Source of the DNA: Chelydra serpentina
Taxonomy: Eukaryota > Chordata > Testudines > Chelydridae
Direction of reading: 5' to 3'
NCBI GenBank assembly: GCA_037349315.1
Contig: JBAIAC010000006.1
Location: 52,820,501 to 52,884,500 of the forward strand
Length of the DNA: 64,000 nucleotides
The notes beneath the pieces are model-generated. The model ran no database searches. It worked only from the letters and a program-made list of their open reading frames with translations, and was not told where the DNA came from. The position numbers and the translations under genes were made by a program. This document shows, piece after piece, positions 48,791-59,868 of this stretch. Position 1 is the first letter of the stretch. Every line of letters starts with the position of its first letter.

Positions 48791-51091
48791 TACCTCGGTT
48801 TCAGAGGTACCAGATTTTTCTGGAAGTACTTCAGGTAGGGATCCATCCTCCTCAGGTAGGTCTTGATCATAGCACTGTGGTCCCAACCCAGCAAAGCAGC
48901 TACCCAAAGGCATACCTTTGGGCATGGAAATTGTCCCATTAAGACATATGAGTCCTCAGCACATCACAAGACTGAATGTCTAAGCACTAACTAAAATGCT
49001 AGAACCAGTGGCTTGGGTTTGGTGAGGTATTTTTTGTGCAGGGGGGTGAGTGTTGTTTTGTTTTTGTTTTTCTCATGGTAAGTGTCTCCAGTGTAGAGAA
49101 GGCTATAGAGAGTGGGAACTAATTTCTGAAATAAAGAAACACCTCACTGAACCAAAATTCCACCAGGATATGTTCACACAAGTTGTTTGACTATGCCCAG
49201 TCCATTGTGACTTGAATCTTCAGTGACATCCCAACACTCCTGGAAACAGTTTCATTTTGTCTCTGGGTTAACAGAGTGGTAATAATGCAGCAGCGGTATC
49301 TGTAGAAAAAGAAAGATATTCATATATCCTTGAAGTGCTAGCTATCCACTGTTGGTGGTAGTTGGAGGGCAGATTGCAGAGTTAAAAACAGAAAAAAACA
49401 ACTTTAAAAACACAAAAATGTTGTTCCTGTGGAAGGGGAGTTGCTCCACTTCCTTACCTGTGTGCCTTTAAATGAAATTGGACATTGTGTCCTGTGTACA
49501 CAACATATAGCTCAGAACAACAGTGATTAGAGTACTGTCTCTATGAATGGGCAGTGGCTTTTCATTTCATACCTCATTATTCATGGCCTGTCACCGTAGA
49601 TCCACAGAATCAGGAGCATATGACTGTCTTCAGTGCAGTGTAAAGAAGAAGAAACATTAATCAATGCTTGAGCCTATGTATACTTATCAGGGCGTCATTA
49701 CACCCTTAAATCTGTGTCAAGCCAGTATCTCTCTGTTATTTATGTAGGACCCTACCTAATGGTTTTGCTATAAGTGATACTACCTATGTGTCTCTAAAAT
49801 GGACAGTAACAATGCACATCTTGGAGGGTGCTACAGAAAGTGAGAGTGATTAGGAGTATGGGAGCGAAGTCATAATGGAGACTCTGGCAGCAGAAAGGAG
49901 GCAGACCATTAATGGAGTGAGTGCATATGGACTCCTTTCTTTATCTTAATAACAGTTGTGACCAAATGTGGGCTAGTACTGGCTCACAGGCAAATACAGA
50001 ATAGAACATCTGTACACCAGATACTTGCATGTCTGTGTTCTGTTGCTGATCCAAATGACGTAAATTCCACATACCAATTACTTTAGACTTTTGGGGAAGA
50101 GTCCATGAGAGAGAAACCAACTCTATATTCCCCAGCATAACTGGAAATCATTTGCTCACAGATAGTAGGTACAAATGAAAACATTAAACACCTGCTATGC
50201 TTCCCATGGCATTGAAAGCACTTACTATTTGTTTCCTTTGTGATAATTAGAATCTTAATCCATTAGGAGAGCACCTTAGTTTCACTCACTCTACACTTAA
50301 GTTACTAGAAACCTGCTGTCAAAAATCTGCATCCCATATTATCCTCACACTGTTCAATGTGTTCAATATTAACCTTTTGTTTCAATCTTCTTCAATTTTT
50401 TCTTTATTGTCTCTGGGACATTTTCACTTGCATGATGTGGCTATTATTTTTCACTTGCATTCCTAGAGCCCTGAATAAGATAATGATCCTGAACACATAC
50501 TTGGTCCATCCTCTGCCATTTTTCCAGCCATTTCTCTGTGTGGTGAACATTCACATTTTGGTTCTTTCTGGCTCCAGTCAGGCGCGATTATCAAACTTTC
50601 TTCAGGAATCTTGATTGTTTCAAGACAGGTAGTGACTGCCAGTCACTATTTTTAATTTCATTTTGAGACATGGGAGCTTTTAAGGGTAGCCCAACCTTGA
50701 CTGCTTTCTATAGCACACAAGGCCAAAATATTTAAAGTGCAGCTTGTTGCCCAATGGAAAAAATTTTAAAAAACATTCCATTTAGAAACAATTCTGGCTC
50801 TACATCATGCATTTTCCATTTTTATCCTCTTGGGTTGTTGTTTTTTTTTCCCTTCTCTTCTTTCCATGGAGATATTCTTTAAGAGTTCATTTGCTCCCAG
50901 TGCTAATTCCTCACTTGAAGTCAAAGTCCTTTCAGTAATAAAATTTTCACTGCAACCAACTACAGTATTACAGCCTAGTTTAAGAAGAGATAGGAATAAA
51001 CTGCTAAAGCAAAGCATAAAACAAAGATCCTATATCCTTAGCAATGAAAAATTCAGGAAGGAGAAACAAGATTGATATGTAAGAGCATTAT
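48791..51091. other. Unique sequence, nothing recognised
   Basis: Short frames only; 50357-50614 (85 codons) is hydrophobic with no motif. No repeat identified. Confidence 0.4.
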
Positions 51092-51362
51092 GGCTAGATC
51101 AGCTGTGATCGACACTGCGCTGTCGATTTAGTGTGTCTGGTGAAGACCCGCTAAGTCGATGGTAAAGCGCTCGCCTCTCGATTTCTGCATCCCAGCTCCT
51201 GAGAAGAATAAGCTAAATTGGTGGGAGAACATCTCCCATCAACACAGCATGGTGTAGACTCCGCTGTACGTCAACCTAAGTTACGTTGACTTCAGTTACA
51301 TAACTTACGTAATTGAAGTAGCATAATTTAGGTTGACTTACAGCTGTAGTGTAGACCAACCC
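51092..51362. mobile_element. Multi-hairpin palindromic element
   Basis: The right end AGTGTAGACCAACCCA and the left GGCTAGATCAGCTG fit the ends of the element at 3245-3510, with a more eroded left side. GTCAACCTAAGTTA (51270-51283) pairs with TAATTTAGGTTGAC (51324-51337), 13 of 14, and a second nested pair lies inside (GTTGACTTCAGTTAC region). It is a MITE-like, non-coding element. Confidence 0.6.
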
Positions 51363-51734
51363 AAAGTGTAGTCATCTGCATCAGATATTATTTTATCCAT
51401 CTGCATTCCTCAGTAATGTAGTTCTGCTGGGGTTTTGTTGTTTTTAAGTGACTCTCAAATTCCTTCTTAGTACCCAGAAAAGCAGATAACATCCTGTCTT
51501 CCTTTTAGTACAGTGGGTACACAATTCCACTGTTTTGGAACATAGGTCTCGCTTGAAAAGATTAACTAATTTTATTATGCCAAGAAAACTATTGGTTTAT
51601 GAATATCTGAGCCAAAGTAAAGAGTAACAAATGTTTAAACTGTTTATAAAAATAATTAGTCCAGCAGTGTGCAAGCTGGCTCACTTTAAATCCTGAGGAA
51701 AAATCTTTTAATGAGAAGTTATGGTGATGTTGGG
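51363..51734. other. Unique sequence
   Basis: Nothing recognised. Confidence 0.4.
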
Positions 51735-51799
51735 GGTCTGTGACATGCAGGAGGTCAGAATAGATGATCTGGTGGTACCTTCTTGCCCTAAACTCTATG
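51735..51799 (+). repeat. CR1 3' tail
   Basis: CAGGAGGTCAGAATAGATGATC, CTTCTTGCCC and CTCTATG are the last part of a CR1-type 3' end, as at 25615 and 36405. The next element appears to have inserted at its very end. Confidence 0.65.
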
Positions 51800-52049
51800 G
51801 GCTGGTCTACAGTGAAAAGTTACATTGGCACAGCTACATCTCTCAGGGTTGTGAAAAATCCAACCTGGAGATGTAGTTATGCCGACCTTACTACCAGTGT
51901 AGACAGCACTAGGTCAATGGAAGAATTCTTCTGTCAACCTAGCTACTGACTCTCAGGAGGTGAAATAACTACAGTGATGGAAGAATCCCTCCTGTTGCTG
52001 TAGTGTCTCCACTGAACTGTACCACTGTAGCATTTTTAAGTGCAGACAT
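51800..52049. mobile_element. Palindromic element inserted at a CR1 tail
   Basis: GGCTGGTCTACAGTG begins and AAGTGCAGACAT ends the element. Flanks ACTCTATG (51792-51799) and AGTCTATG (52050-52057) match at 7 of 8, a plausible 8-bp duplication within the CR1 tail. Interior pairs such as ATGCCGACC and the CAGTGTAGACAGC motif match the family of 38455-38745. Confidence 0.55.
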
Positions 52050-52057
52050 AGTCTATG

Positions 52058-53316
52058 ATTATGAACTATGCCCGTAATACAAGTTTGGAAAGCATGATTA
52101 ATGATCCTTTCAATTGACTCATTTAAATTACATTAATAAAAATAATCTTGCTTAAGGATCAGCTGATACCAACAACGTAGCTCCTAACCACAATAAATCC
52201 ATTGGATCACATTCTGAAATGCATCTCTCAACTCTGTTGTCAGTAGAATCCATTTATATGTGCAGCATAATGGGGCATGGGTAGAGGGGTCACAAAGAGG
52301 TTGTTGTCATCCCCAAAAAGTTGCCTGGACACACACTATTCCAGGGGCGCTCTCATCAACTGTAGTGTTTTGTGGTTTTTTTGTTTTGTTTTTTGGAGAA
52401 ATATTAACAAACTGCTTCAGAGTTTAATTTTTTTTTAAAAAAACACTAGCATAAGAAATAAAAGCTCTAGAAAGAGTTGAGCACTGGGACTCATGCCAGG
52501 TGAGAGAATTTTATGGCTGCTTTAGTATATTGTGAACCTCTGCTAGCTACATTGGGGAAATGCTAAACATCTTAAAAACTAAGCATTCTTGCTGTACTAA
52601 TGTGTCAGAAATCTCTGGCCAGAATCCCACTGAGATTCTCACGCACAGCTGCTATGACAAATGGGTTTAAGGAAAGTTTCTACAAAGTCTGTCTTAGTCA
52701 AATCTTGCTTTTGGTTATATTTGCATTTTGGATTACATGACCTGGTCTCAACCCCCACCCAATTGCCTTTCATATGTATTTCTATATAAAATATAGGGTT
52801 ATGGGAGCTGGATTTACCTATGCCCTAGAATATCATGGGTTCATAAGTCTGACTGACATTCAAGCACTATTGAATTTGCATCCTACTTAGGAGAGGCTGT
52901 GCAAAAAGAGGCGGAGAAGGGGGAGAAGGAATTCCTAATTTTAAAAAATTCACAAAACTTGAAACTCTTGCATGCATCAGACTTATATATGCAAAATCCA
53001 GATGCACATATGGATAATTACATTAATATGTCCAATGCCTAATAGTTGTCTTGCCAGCATGCACATCAGATTTGTATAGAGGCTATCTTCTTTTGCCAGT
53101 TTAACTTTTGAAGGGTGATAGCACAGCACCCCCTTAAGATGAAAGGGGCTTTTTTGAGTAAAAATAGTCAAATTATTGTTCTTTATAAGTTTTGTTAAGG
53201 AACATGCTAGGCTGATTCTTATCTATAGAAGATCCATGGGAACTATTTTTGTACATGTATTTTGAAGTACGTCAGTTTACTTTGTTGACCCTGCTTCATG
53301 CTAAAGTGTAGACATA
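52058..53316. other. Unique AT-rich sequence
   Basis: No gene or repeat recognised. Confidence 0.45.
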
Positions 53317-53490
53317 TCATAGAATATCAGGGTTGGAAGGGACCTTAGAAGGTCATCTAGTCCAACCCCCTGCTCAAACCAGGACCAATCCCCAATTTTT
53401 GCCCCAGATCCCTAAATGGCCCCCTGAAGGATTGAACTCACAACCCTGGGTTTAGCAGGCCAATGCTCAAACCACTGAGCTATCCCCCCA
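53317..53490 (-). mobile_element. tRNA-derived SINE with CR1-like tail, copy 1
   Basis: On the minus strand it starts with a tRNA-like head, GGGGGGATAGCTCAGTGGTT (A box in TAGCTCAGTGG), then GGTTGTGAGTTCAATCC (B box), an unrelated middle, and a tail GGTTGGACTAGATGACC ending in ATTCTATGA. The tail equals the CR1 3' end at 40914, which explains mobilisation by the CR1 enzyme. This is the architecture of the tortoise polymerase III SINE. No intact tRNA gene is implied. Confidence 0.85.
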
Positions 53491-53559
53491 TATGATCTAA
53501 GGTACTATGGTAATGGGGGCTATTTAAATATCTGATGAGCACCTCAGTCTTTTTTGTGT

Positions 53560-53650
53560 TATATTTATCCTCACAGTATCCATATGAAGTAATTGTGCCC
53601 ATTTTAAGCCAGGGAACAGATACAGAGAAACTAGATGACTTGCCCAAGGT
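53560..53650 (-). repeat. MIR fragment, reverse
   Basis: TTGTGCCCATTTTAAGCC, ACAGAGAAACTAGATGACTTGCCCAAGG-type text is the reverse complement of the MIR 3' and core parts. Confidence 0.65.
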
Positions 53651-53975
53651 GTCACGGCTGGGTCGTGGGCAGCAAGACCTAGTGGTCAGGGCCAGAATCC
53701 ACAGTCAGGAGTTGAGAGTCAGCTGGGTCAGGATACCAGGAGATCAGAAGCAGGAGACAAACTTGGGTTGGTAACAGAGTCAGGTTGGGTCAAGATACCA
53801 GGGATCAGAGGCAGGAAACAAACTGGAGATCAGAACCGCAAATCAGAGGTCAGGAGCCGAGCTGAGCCAAGTCAAGTTGGGATGCCTGGAAGTCAAGCTG
53901 GGCCAATCAGCTGCTCTGGGACTCTGCCAATAGGATGTCACACTGGGGCTGGGCTTCATGAGTCAGGTGTCAGCA
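53651..53975. repeat. Unclassified repeat rich in GGTCAG and GAGTCAG
   Basis: Loose tandem motifs (CAGGATACCAGGAGATCAG, CAAGATACCAGGGATCAG) and GAAACAAACTGGAGATCAG give an internal imperfect duplication of about 60 bp near 53718-53830. Possibly LTR-derived. No termini identified. Confidence 0.4.
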
Positions 53976-53993
53976 GGCTGCCATATGGAGAGT

Positions 53994-54172
53994 TCATAGA
54001 TTATCAGGGTTGGAAGGGACCTTAGTAGGTCATCTAGTCCAACCCCCTGCTCAAAGCAGGACCAATCCCCAATTTTTGCCCCAGATCCCCAAATGGCCCC
54101 CTCAAGGATTGAACTCACAACCCTGGGTTTAGCAGGCCAATGCTCAAGCCACTGAGCTATCCCCCCCCCCCC
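53994..54172 (-). mobile_element. tRNA-derived SINE with CR1-like tail, copy 2
   Basis: Complete copy, same structure as the copy at 53317-53490 with a C-run at the head end (about 54161-54172). A and B boxes are intact: TAGCTCAGTGG and GTGAGTTCAATCC on the minus strand. Confidence 0.87.
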
Positions 54173-54206
54173 TATATAAAAAACAAACAAGGAGAAATAC
54201 AGTCAA

Positions 54207-54385
54207 TCATAGAATATCAAGGTTGGAAGGGACTTTAGGAGATTATCTAGTCCAACCCCCTACTCAAAGCAGGACCAATCCCCAATTTTTGCCCCAGATT
54301 CCTAAATGGCCCCCTCAAGGATTGAACTCACAACCTTGGGTTTAGCAGGCCAATGCGCAAACCACTGAGCTATCCCTCTGCCCCC
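54207..54385 (-). mobile_element. tRNA-derived SINE with CR1-like tail, copy 3
   Basis: Starts only 34 bp after copy 2. Complete from tail (TCATAGAATATCAAGG) to head (GAGCTATCCC), slightly more diverged (GACTTTAGGAGATTATC). Confidence 0.87.
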
Positions 54386-54386
54386 T

Positions 54387-54830
54387 TGTAGCATGGCTGC
54401 TCCTGTGGACTGGGTTCGAGGCCCGTGGATCAATCAGTCAGTAAAATAAAAGAGCTAGTTAAGATAAGAGGGGGAACACCTAGGAAACTCTTTGCTAAGA
54501 ACAAGAACAAATTAATAAGAACAATAGACAAGCGATGTTGGGAGCGTAAAGATGAAGTAAAGAGTAAAGTCAAAAGTGGACAGCACGTGGATAGAGCATG
54601 CTGTACAGGGATTGGTTCCTGCAAACTAACCAAGCCAATCCCAAAACATGTAATTCACTATACATTGCATGTAATGGGATGTGTAAATGTATATAAAGGA
54701 AGGAGGGTTCTGTGTAGCTTTGGGAGTGTGGTATGTCCTGTATCCACCACCTACACTTGAGCCTGATCAGCTCAAGTGTAGTTTGATTGTATGCCAATAA
54801 AAAAACGTCAGTGATGAGTTCAATGTAGAG
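54387..54830 (+). repeat. LTR-like sequence with TATA box and polyadenylation signal
   Basis: GTATATAAAGGAAGG at about 54690 followed 100 bp later by CCAATAAAAAAACG at about 54794, with CCTGATCAGCTCAAG between, is the spacing of promoter and polyA signal in a retroviral-type LTR. The sequence directly abuts SINE copy 3. Exact termini and a target duplication are not visible, so the call is tentative. The 111-codon frame inside is not recognisable. Confidence 0.4.
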
Positions 54831-54944
54831 CTGAGTGAGGGCTCAAAAAACTAGTTCTGAGTTCCCAGACCTTTTATTTCAGTCACCTAAAACCCTGTTT
54901 TCTTCCAGAGGTGATTGGCATATCTCCATTTATTTATTTTTAAT

Positions 54945-55092
54945 CTTCTAGAACTGGAACGACCTTGAAAGGTCATCGAGTCCAGTCCCCTGCCTTCACT
55001 AGCAGGACCAAGTACTGTCCCCTGACAGATTTTTGCCCCAGATCCCTAAGTGGCCCCCTCAAGGATTGAACTCACAACCCTGGGTTTAGCAT
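54945..55092 (-). mobile_element. tRNA/CR1-tail SINE, variant copy 4, head truncated
   Basis: Shares GATTTTTGCCCCAGATCCC and GATTGAACTCACAACCC with copies 1-3, but the tail reads GACCTTGAAAGGTCATCGAG with an extra CACTAGCAGGACCAAGTAC stretch, indicating a different subfamily. The alignment stops at GGGTTTAGCA, losing the A-box part of the head. Confidence 0.8.
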
Positions 55093-56694
55093 ACTTTTTT
55101 AAACAATTGAATTTGGATAATAAACTTAAATTTCGAAGCCTGCTATAGTATGAAGGGCCAGATGATTGGCTTGAGTAAATTGGCATGGCCCCATGGACAT
55201 CGGAATATGCCATTTTACATGAGTTGAGGATCTTGCCTCAAATCCTTCATGAGCATCCTGAAAAGAAAAAGAAAATCCAATGAGTGTCTCTGATTGGGTG
55301 AAATTCACTTCTACATAAAATCCAAATAACCCTTACTCACACTGAGTAGCCGCATGGCTCCTCTCTATCTTGGGCTACTCCTGCTGCAGCAGCACCAGAC
55401 CTCTTCTCCTCTGGAAAAGGATACCTCCGTCCAGTTTCTGCCCTTTCACCCACAAAAAAGCCATGGATCATCCATTCACTGATGAATTCAAACCAGTTTT
55501 TTTTTTTTATTATTCAGGGCAGGTACATTTAAACAGGATTGCAAAAGGGAGTGCTGCAGAGTAATTTGACTTTGTAACATTCACATAAACAAAGTGGTGA
55601 TAACTCCAACTTGTCTACTAGGAGAAATTCAAGCTTTTCAGTCTTGATTACCATGGGAGAAACGGCATGTCATAGTGAAAGTAAAATTGTTCAATAAAAA
55701 TCAAGCACCTTGGGCAGAACCTTCTCTACTTTGAAGAAACTGTAAGAGGTTCCAGGAAGCCTGAGCTCCAATTTTTGAGCTTTGCATTTTAATAATGCTT
55801 GGCTTTCTGCATTTATGCAAAAATAAACAGAGCATTAAAGGACATGTTCACTTTTCTGTAAACAGTAAATGCTGAGGTTTTAAGCTGCTTTTTGATGTCA
55901 TTGATAATATGCAGTTAATCACTCTAGTGAAGACCTCTGGCCAACATATGGGAAACAGGTGCCAAATGGTAGTTGAAATAAAGTTAGATGGTCTAATTTA
56001 AGTGTAACCTAATTGGCCATGTGTGTTTCTACATGGTAAGACACACACTGCTTACATTAATTGCATTTTAAGGTAATGAGTGTGCCATTTAAATGACATA
56101 CAGAGATTCAGGTTTTGTGCTTCTGTTCAGTTCAATTTGAAGTTGGGCAGATGTTCCCAGCAACTGCATAAACAATTGAATACATTAAGTGGTTGAGTAA
56201 ATCAGCTATTTGCTTGTTTAAAATCATATCTACTTGTTTCAAGCTGTAATATACTGTGCCTTAATAAAATCAAACGTTATGTATCTGATGATGGTAATTG
56301 GATCAAAGGTACATTTTTAATAGCTGTTTAGTGATCATTATTGGCTGGGTCATGGACCTGACATTTGATAACTGACCTCTTTCATTTGAGTATACTGGGT
56401 AATAATTGACTCTAGTTTATTCCCTATCTAGTGAAATTCATCTCTGCTTTCACATAGTCAAAGGTGGAATTGGCCCTTGTGCAAAAACATCTATAATATA
56501 TCTGTTCTGTTACTTTAAGTGTTCCCAGTGATGAAAAATCATGTACAGTTTTAGTTATCACTTTTCCTATAGCTTAAGAAAGTTCTGTGGTGTTAATACA
56601 AGGTTAAGACAATGGAATGAATCAATCAGAACAGTAGAGACACTGCAATTATATTGCATCTTCCCATGTTAATGTTCTTTGGAACTAAAGGAGC
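55093..56694. other. Unique AT-rich sequence
   Basis: Nothing recognised. Confidence 0.45.
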
Positions 56695-56900
56695 TTATCT
56701 TGCTATATATTTATACGATCATCATAGTGTCCGAGTGCTACTAATGAGTTATCCTCATATTACCCCTATTTTACAGCTTGAGTTCAGTCATGGAAAGTGA
56801 TTTATCCCAGGTGACACAGGAAGTTTGTGACAGTCAGAAGGTGAACTCAGATCACCAGAGTTACAATCCAGTTATTTTAACCACAGAGCCATCCTTTCTT
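56695..56900 (-). repeat. MIR-type SINE, reverse
   Basis: ATTACCCCTATTTTACAGC, CAGGTGACACAGGAAGTTTG, and TTTTAACCACAGAGCCATCC match the reverse complement of MIR across core and head. Confidence 0.75.
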
Positions 56901-57109
56901 TTCTCTGAGATTATAAAAAGAAGTACATAAATTTGTGATGGTATGAGGGACATCAACCAGAAACTAAGAGGTGACAATTGTTCAATTAAACAGCATTGCT
57001 AGCAGCAGGAAGGTAAAAATGTAAATGTATTTTGTAAATTTAGTACTGACTGTTGCAGTTAAAGTTGCTCAATAGTTTCTATTCCACACCTTGTTTTCAT
57101 GTTGTCACA

Positions 57110-57900
57110 TTGCAGGGTGCAGCCAGACCAGTGAGGGGTTGTGTCACCGCCCGCCTTCAACCTGGGGTGCTTCATAATGCTTTGCTATCGCAGCTCCCTA
57201 CCTGGGCCATTCACAAACAGCCAAACAGTCTGTGTATAGCTACAGCCCCAGTCTAGCAATTCTGACCCCAGCAGCCTGTTAACACACCGGCCACACATAG
57301 GCTTCCAGCAGCTGTGGTTACTACCTGAAGGGTGACCACAATACAGTCCCACTCCTGAATTTTCCCCCAAAATGTGTGTTCTGCACTGTGCAGCCCTCTC
57401 CTGGACAGTTCAGATATTAGAAGTCCATTGACTCTGTAAGGGGTCAATATGCAACAATTCAGTTTAAACACAACACTGGATTAGTTTTGATTAAAAAATA
57501 TATAATTAAGTTTATTTAACTACAAACAGATTTTCAGTGAGTACAAGTATAAGGTATTACAGTCAGAAATTGAAAGAGATATACACGATAAAAACTTTCT
57601 AGTAGCTAAAATTAAACCAACTAGACTTGGTTCAAGGTAAAATCCTTTGCACAGGTTCCTGGCAACATTGCTGATCAAATTCTCAGATCAGGAATTCCCC
57701 TAAAGTTAAAGGGCTGGTTCCTTTGTCATCTTAGATGGGAGAGAGCGAGAGAGAGAATTTGAGGTCTTTTGCCCCTCACTTTCATAGTCCAGTCACCCTT
57801 TGAAATGCATTTTCCTGAGGGTTGCCCCTACATAAATTTCCTTCCTGCTTTGAGAATGGAAACATGGAGTCTGTGGTAAAAGAGATTCTATGTTGCTTGC
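57110..57900. repeat. Possible LTR-retroelement-derived sequence
   Basis: A GC-richer block with sharp edge at about 57115, later AT-rich with TTAAGTTTATTTAACTAC (AATAAA-type signal on the minus strand). It resembles the style of turtle retroviral LTR or leader sequence but I see no TG...CA ends or coding motif. Confidence 0.25.
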
Positions 57901-58329
57901 TAAACTACAAAAGCGATCTGTTCCTGTCCCCCTTTGTTGCCAAAGAATGGCCACTTGACTAATGATTGCCAATCAACTTGGTTAGAGGCATCAGCTTGTC
58001 CTTTGTCTTTGAGAAACCCATTTACCCCTTCAGACTTGTTTTTTGTTTGTTTTTGTTTGTTTTTTAGAATAAGATTTTTGAAAACTATTTTGGGAATGTT
58101 TGCACAGAGTCCCTTCAACTAGTTTTAAGTTATGGAAGATTGAATATAGTCTTTCAACTGTAAAAAAATATTCCCATGATAAGGCCTGATTCTGATCTCC
58201 CATCAGTGTAAGATTGACTTTGATGAGTTACTCCTGATTTTACACTGGCCAAAGAGATATTAGAATCAGGCCCACACATTTTTAACAGATCTACAGAAAA
58301 AAATGGCCAAAGCCCAGGAAGCAGAATTG
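57901..58329. repeat. Mostly unique, with a short palindromic repeat at 58181-58271
   Basis: GGCCTGATTCTGATCTCC is met by GAGATATTAGAATCAGGCC; the centre holds AGTGTAAGATTGACTTTGATG and CATCAG/CTGATTTTACACTGG. This is the clearest copy of a small palindromic repeat whose remnants occur through the window. Confidence 0.6.
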
Positions 58330-58479
58330 AGTGTTCTTCGTGTGATAGTCCCTATGTCGATTTGAACCAGAACAGTTTTGTAATAGTAGTGGCATATGTG
58401 TCGTGCGTCGTCCGCATGCTCACATTCGAGGTTATAAGAGGCCATGCAGGTCAACACCATTCTACTTCCCTCTTACCAT

Positions 58480-59868
58480 CACATGGCCAGAGTTGGAATC
58501 CCTGTTCCTCAGTGCTCTTAATCTTGCTAAGAAGCCACAGATGGAGCATAAGGCAAAGTACTGCCGCAATCCACTGGTACAGCCTTCAGCTAAGGTCACC
58601 AGTCCAACATCATCTTCATTGCCAGCACTGTTGACACCACCGGACCCCTCCACCTCAGTGCTTTCCTCTCCAGTGGATGAACCTCTCCTGCTCCTCCCTG
58701 AGTGATGCGCTTCTTCCACCCATCTCACACTGGCTGCACCAGTTCTACCGGATCCATCCACCAGGTCCAAGTGCTTTTTCAGAGCCAGACCTCTCCTTCT
58801 CACTTGTCCAATCTCACAGGCCAGATCCCAGGCGTCAGCCACCCTATCCATTGGCATACGACCCTTCTGCCAAGTCGTGGTTCCGCTGTCCCCGGGGCCT
58901 GCCAATTCCTGGTGACCTATACGTTTGGCCCCGTTGGCCTCCCTCAGAACCCTACCGGGACTGTGGAATACTGCGGGTGGCATCTTACCGGCCATCCTCT
59001 GCCCGCACTGTGCCCCCCTTATGTTTATGACAAATCGGAGAAGACTATAGTGCAGCCAGTACTGCCGGTCCCCACTGGCGCCTCATCATCGCCAGACGAT
59101 GCACTAATTCTGCTTTCCCGCTTCCCTCCTCCTCCTCGGCTCTCAACCTCACAGTGGAGAAATTCCAGGACACACAAAACCAGCTCCTGGATATTCTGCA
59201 ACCACCAGAGCCTTCCTGGACTGCCCTCCCTATCCAGAAGGCCATCCTGCAACCAGCACAGTTGGTCTGGTATACACCGGACTCCTGTGCTCCTACTCCT
59301 AAGCACACAGAGCAGTGATGCTTCGTCCCATCTAAAGGTATGGATTTCCTTTTAATCCATCCCACAACTTGCTTGTGGTTCACACAACAACTGAACACGC
59401 TTGCCCACAACACAGTAAGTCCACCCCTCTGGACAGAGCAGCCAAGGACCTTTTGGGGAGAAAAGTTTATTTGTCTGTCGGACTCCAGTTCCATATCGCC
59501 AATTACCAAGCCTTCTTGGCGAAGTATGATTTTCTTACATACGCCAAGCTCGCAGAGTTTCAGGCCTTTCTCCTGCCAGACAAACAACAGGACTTCCAGG
59601 TGCTGCTGGATGAGGGAAAACTGGTCAATAAGGTGAAATTCCAGCCACCAGTGGATGCGGCCGACATCGCATCCCACCCTCTGGTGACCGGTGTCATACT
59701 CCATGGAGATTCCTGGCTCCAATTGTCTGGGTTCCCTAAGGCAGTCCAGATCACATTTTTTGACAACCAAAAGCTCTTTAGTGACAAGACAAACGAAAAT
59801 CCCTCCACTCCCTCAAGGATTCCCATGCCACTCTGCAGTTGCTCGGCATTTATATCTTGACCCGCAAG
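58480..59868 (+). pseudogene. DIRS-type ORF1 (gag-like), frameshifted
   Basis: The best-conserved frame, 59369-59800, has DRAAKDLLGRKVY, HIANYQAFLAKY, LVNKVKFQPPVDAADIASHP and SWLQLSGFPKAVQ. I recognise this order as ORF1 of turtle DIRS-like elements; its biochemical role is not established, but it occupies the capsid-like position. A frameshift near 59801 moves the continuation (LHSLKDSHATLQLLGIY) to another frame, which then reads through the first hAT insertion site to TRKQQRLSF at 60533. Upstream, a Pro/Ser/Arg-rich stretch (about 58677-59030) with WPRWPPSEPYRD fits a linker of the same protein, in another frame. Dead copy. Confidence 0.6.

Noticed and set aside
53317..54385. Functional tRNA genes in the SINE heads
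   Set aside because: Only A- and B-box-like text is kept, followed by SINE body and CR1-like tail; no intact tRNA fold.
58462..58995. 177-codon minus-strand frame, and 217- and 241-codon frames nearby
   Set aside because: They overlap the DIRS ORF1 remnant in other frames or antisense and show no motif; the ORF1 region is simply poor in stops.
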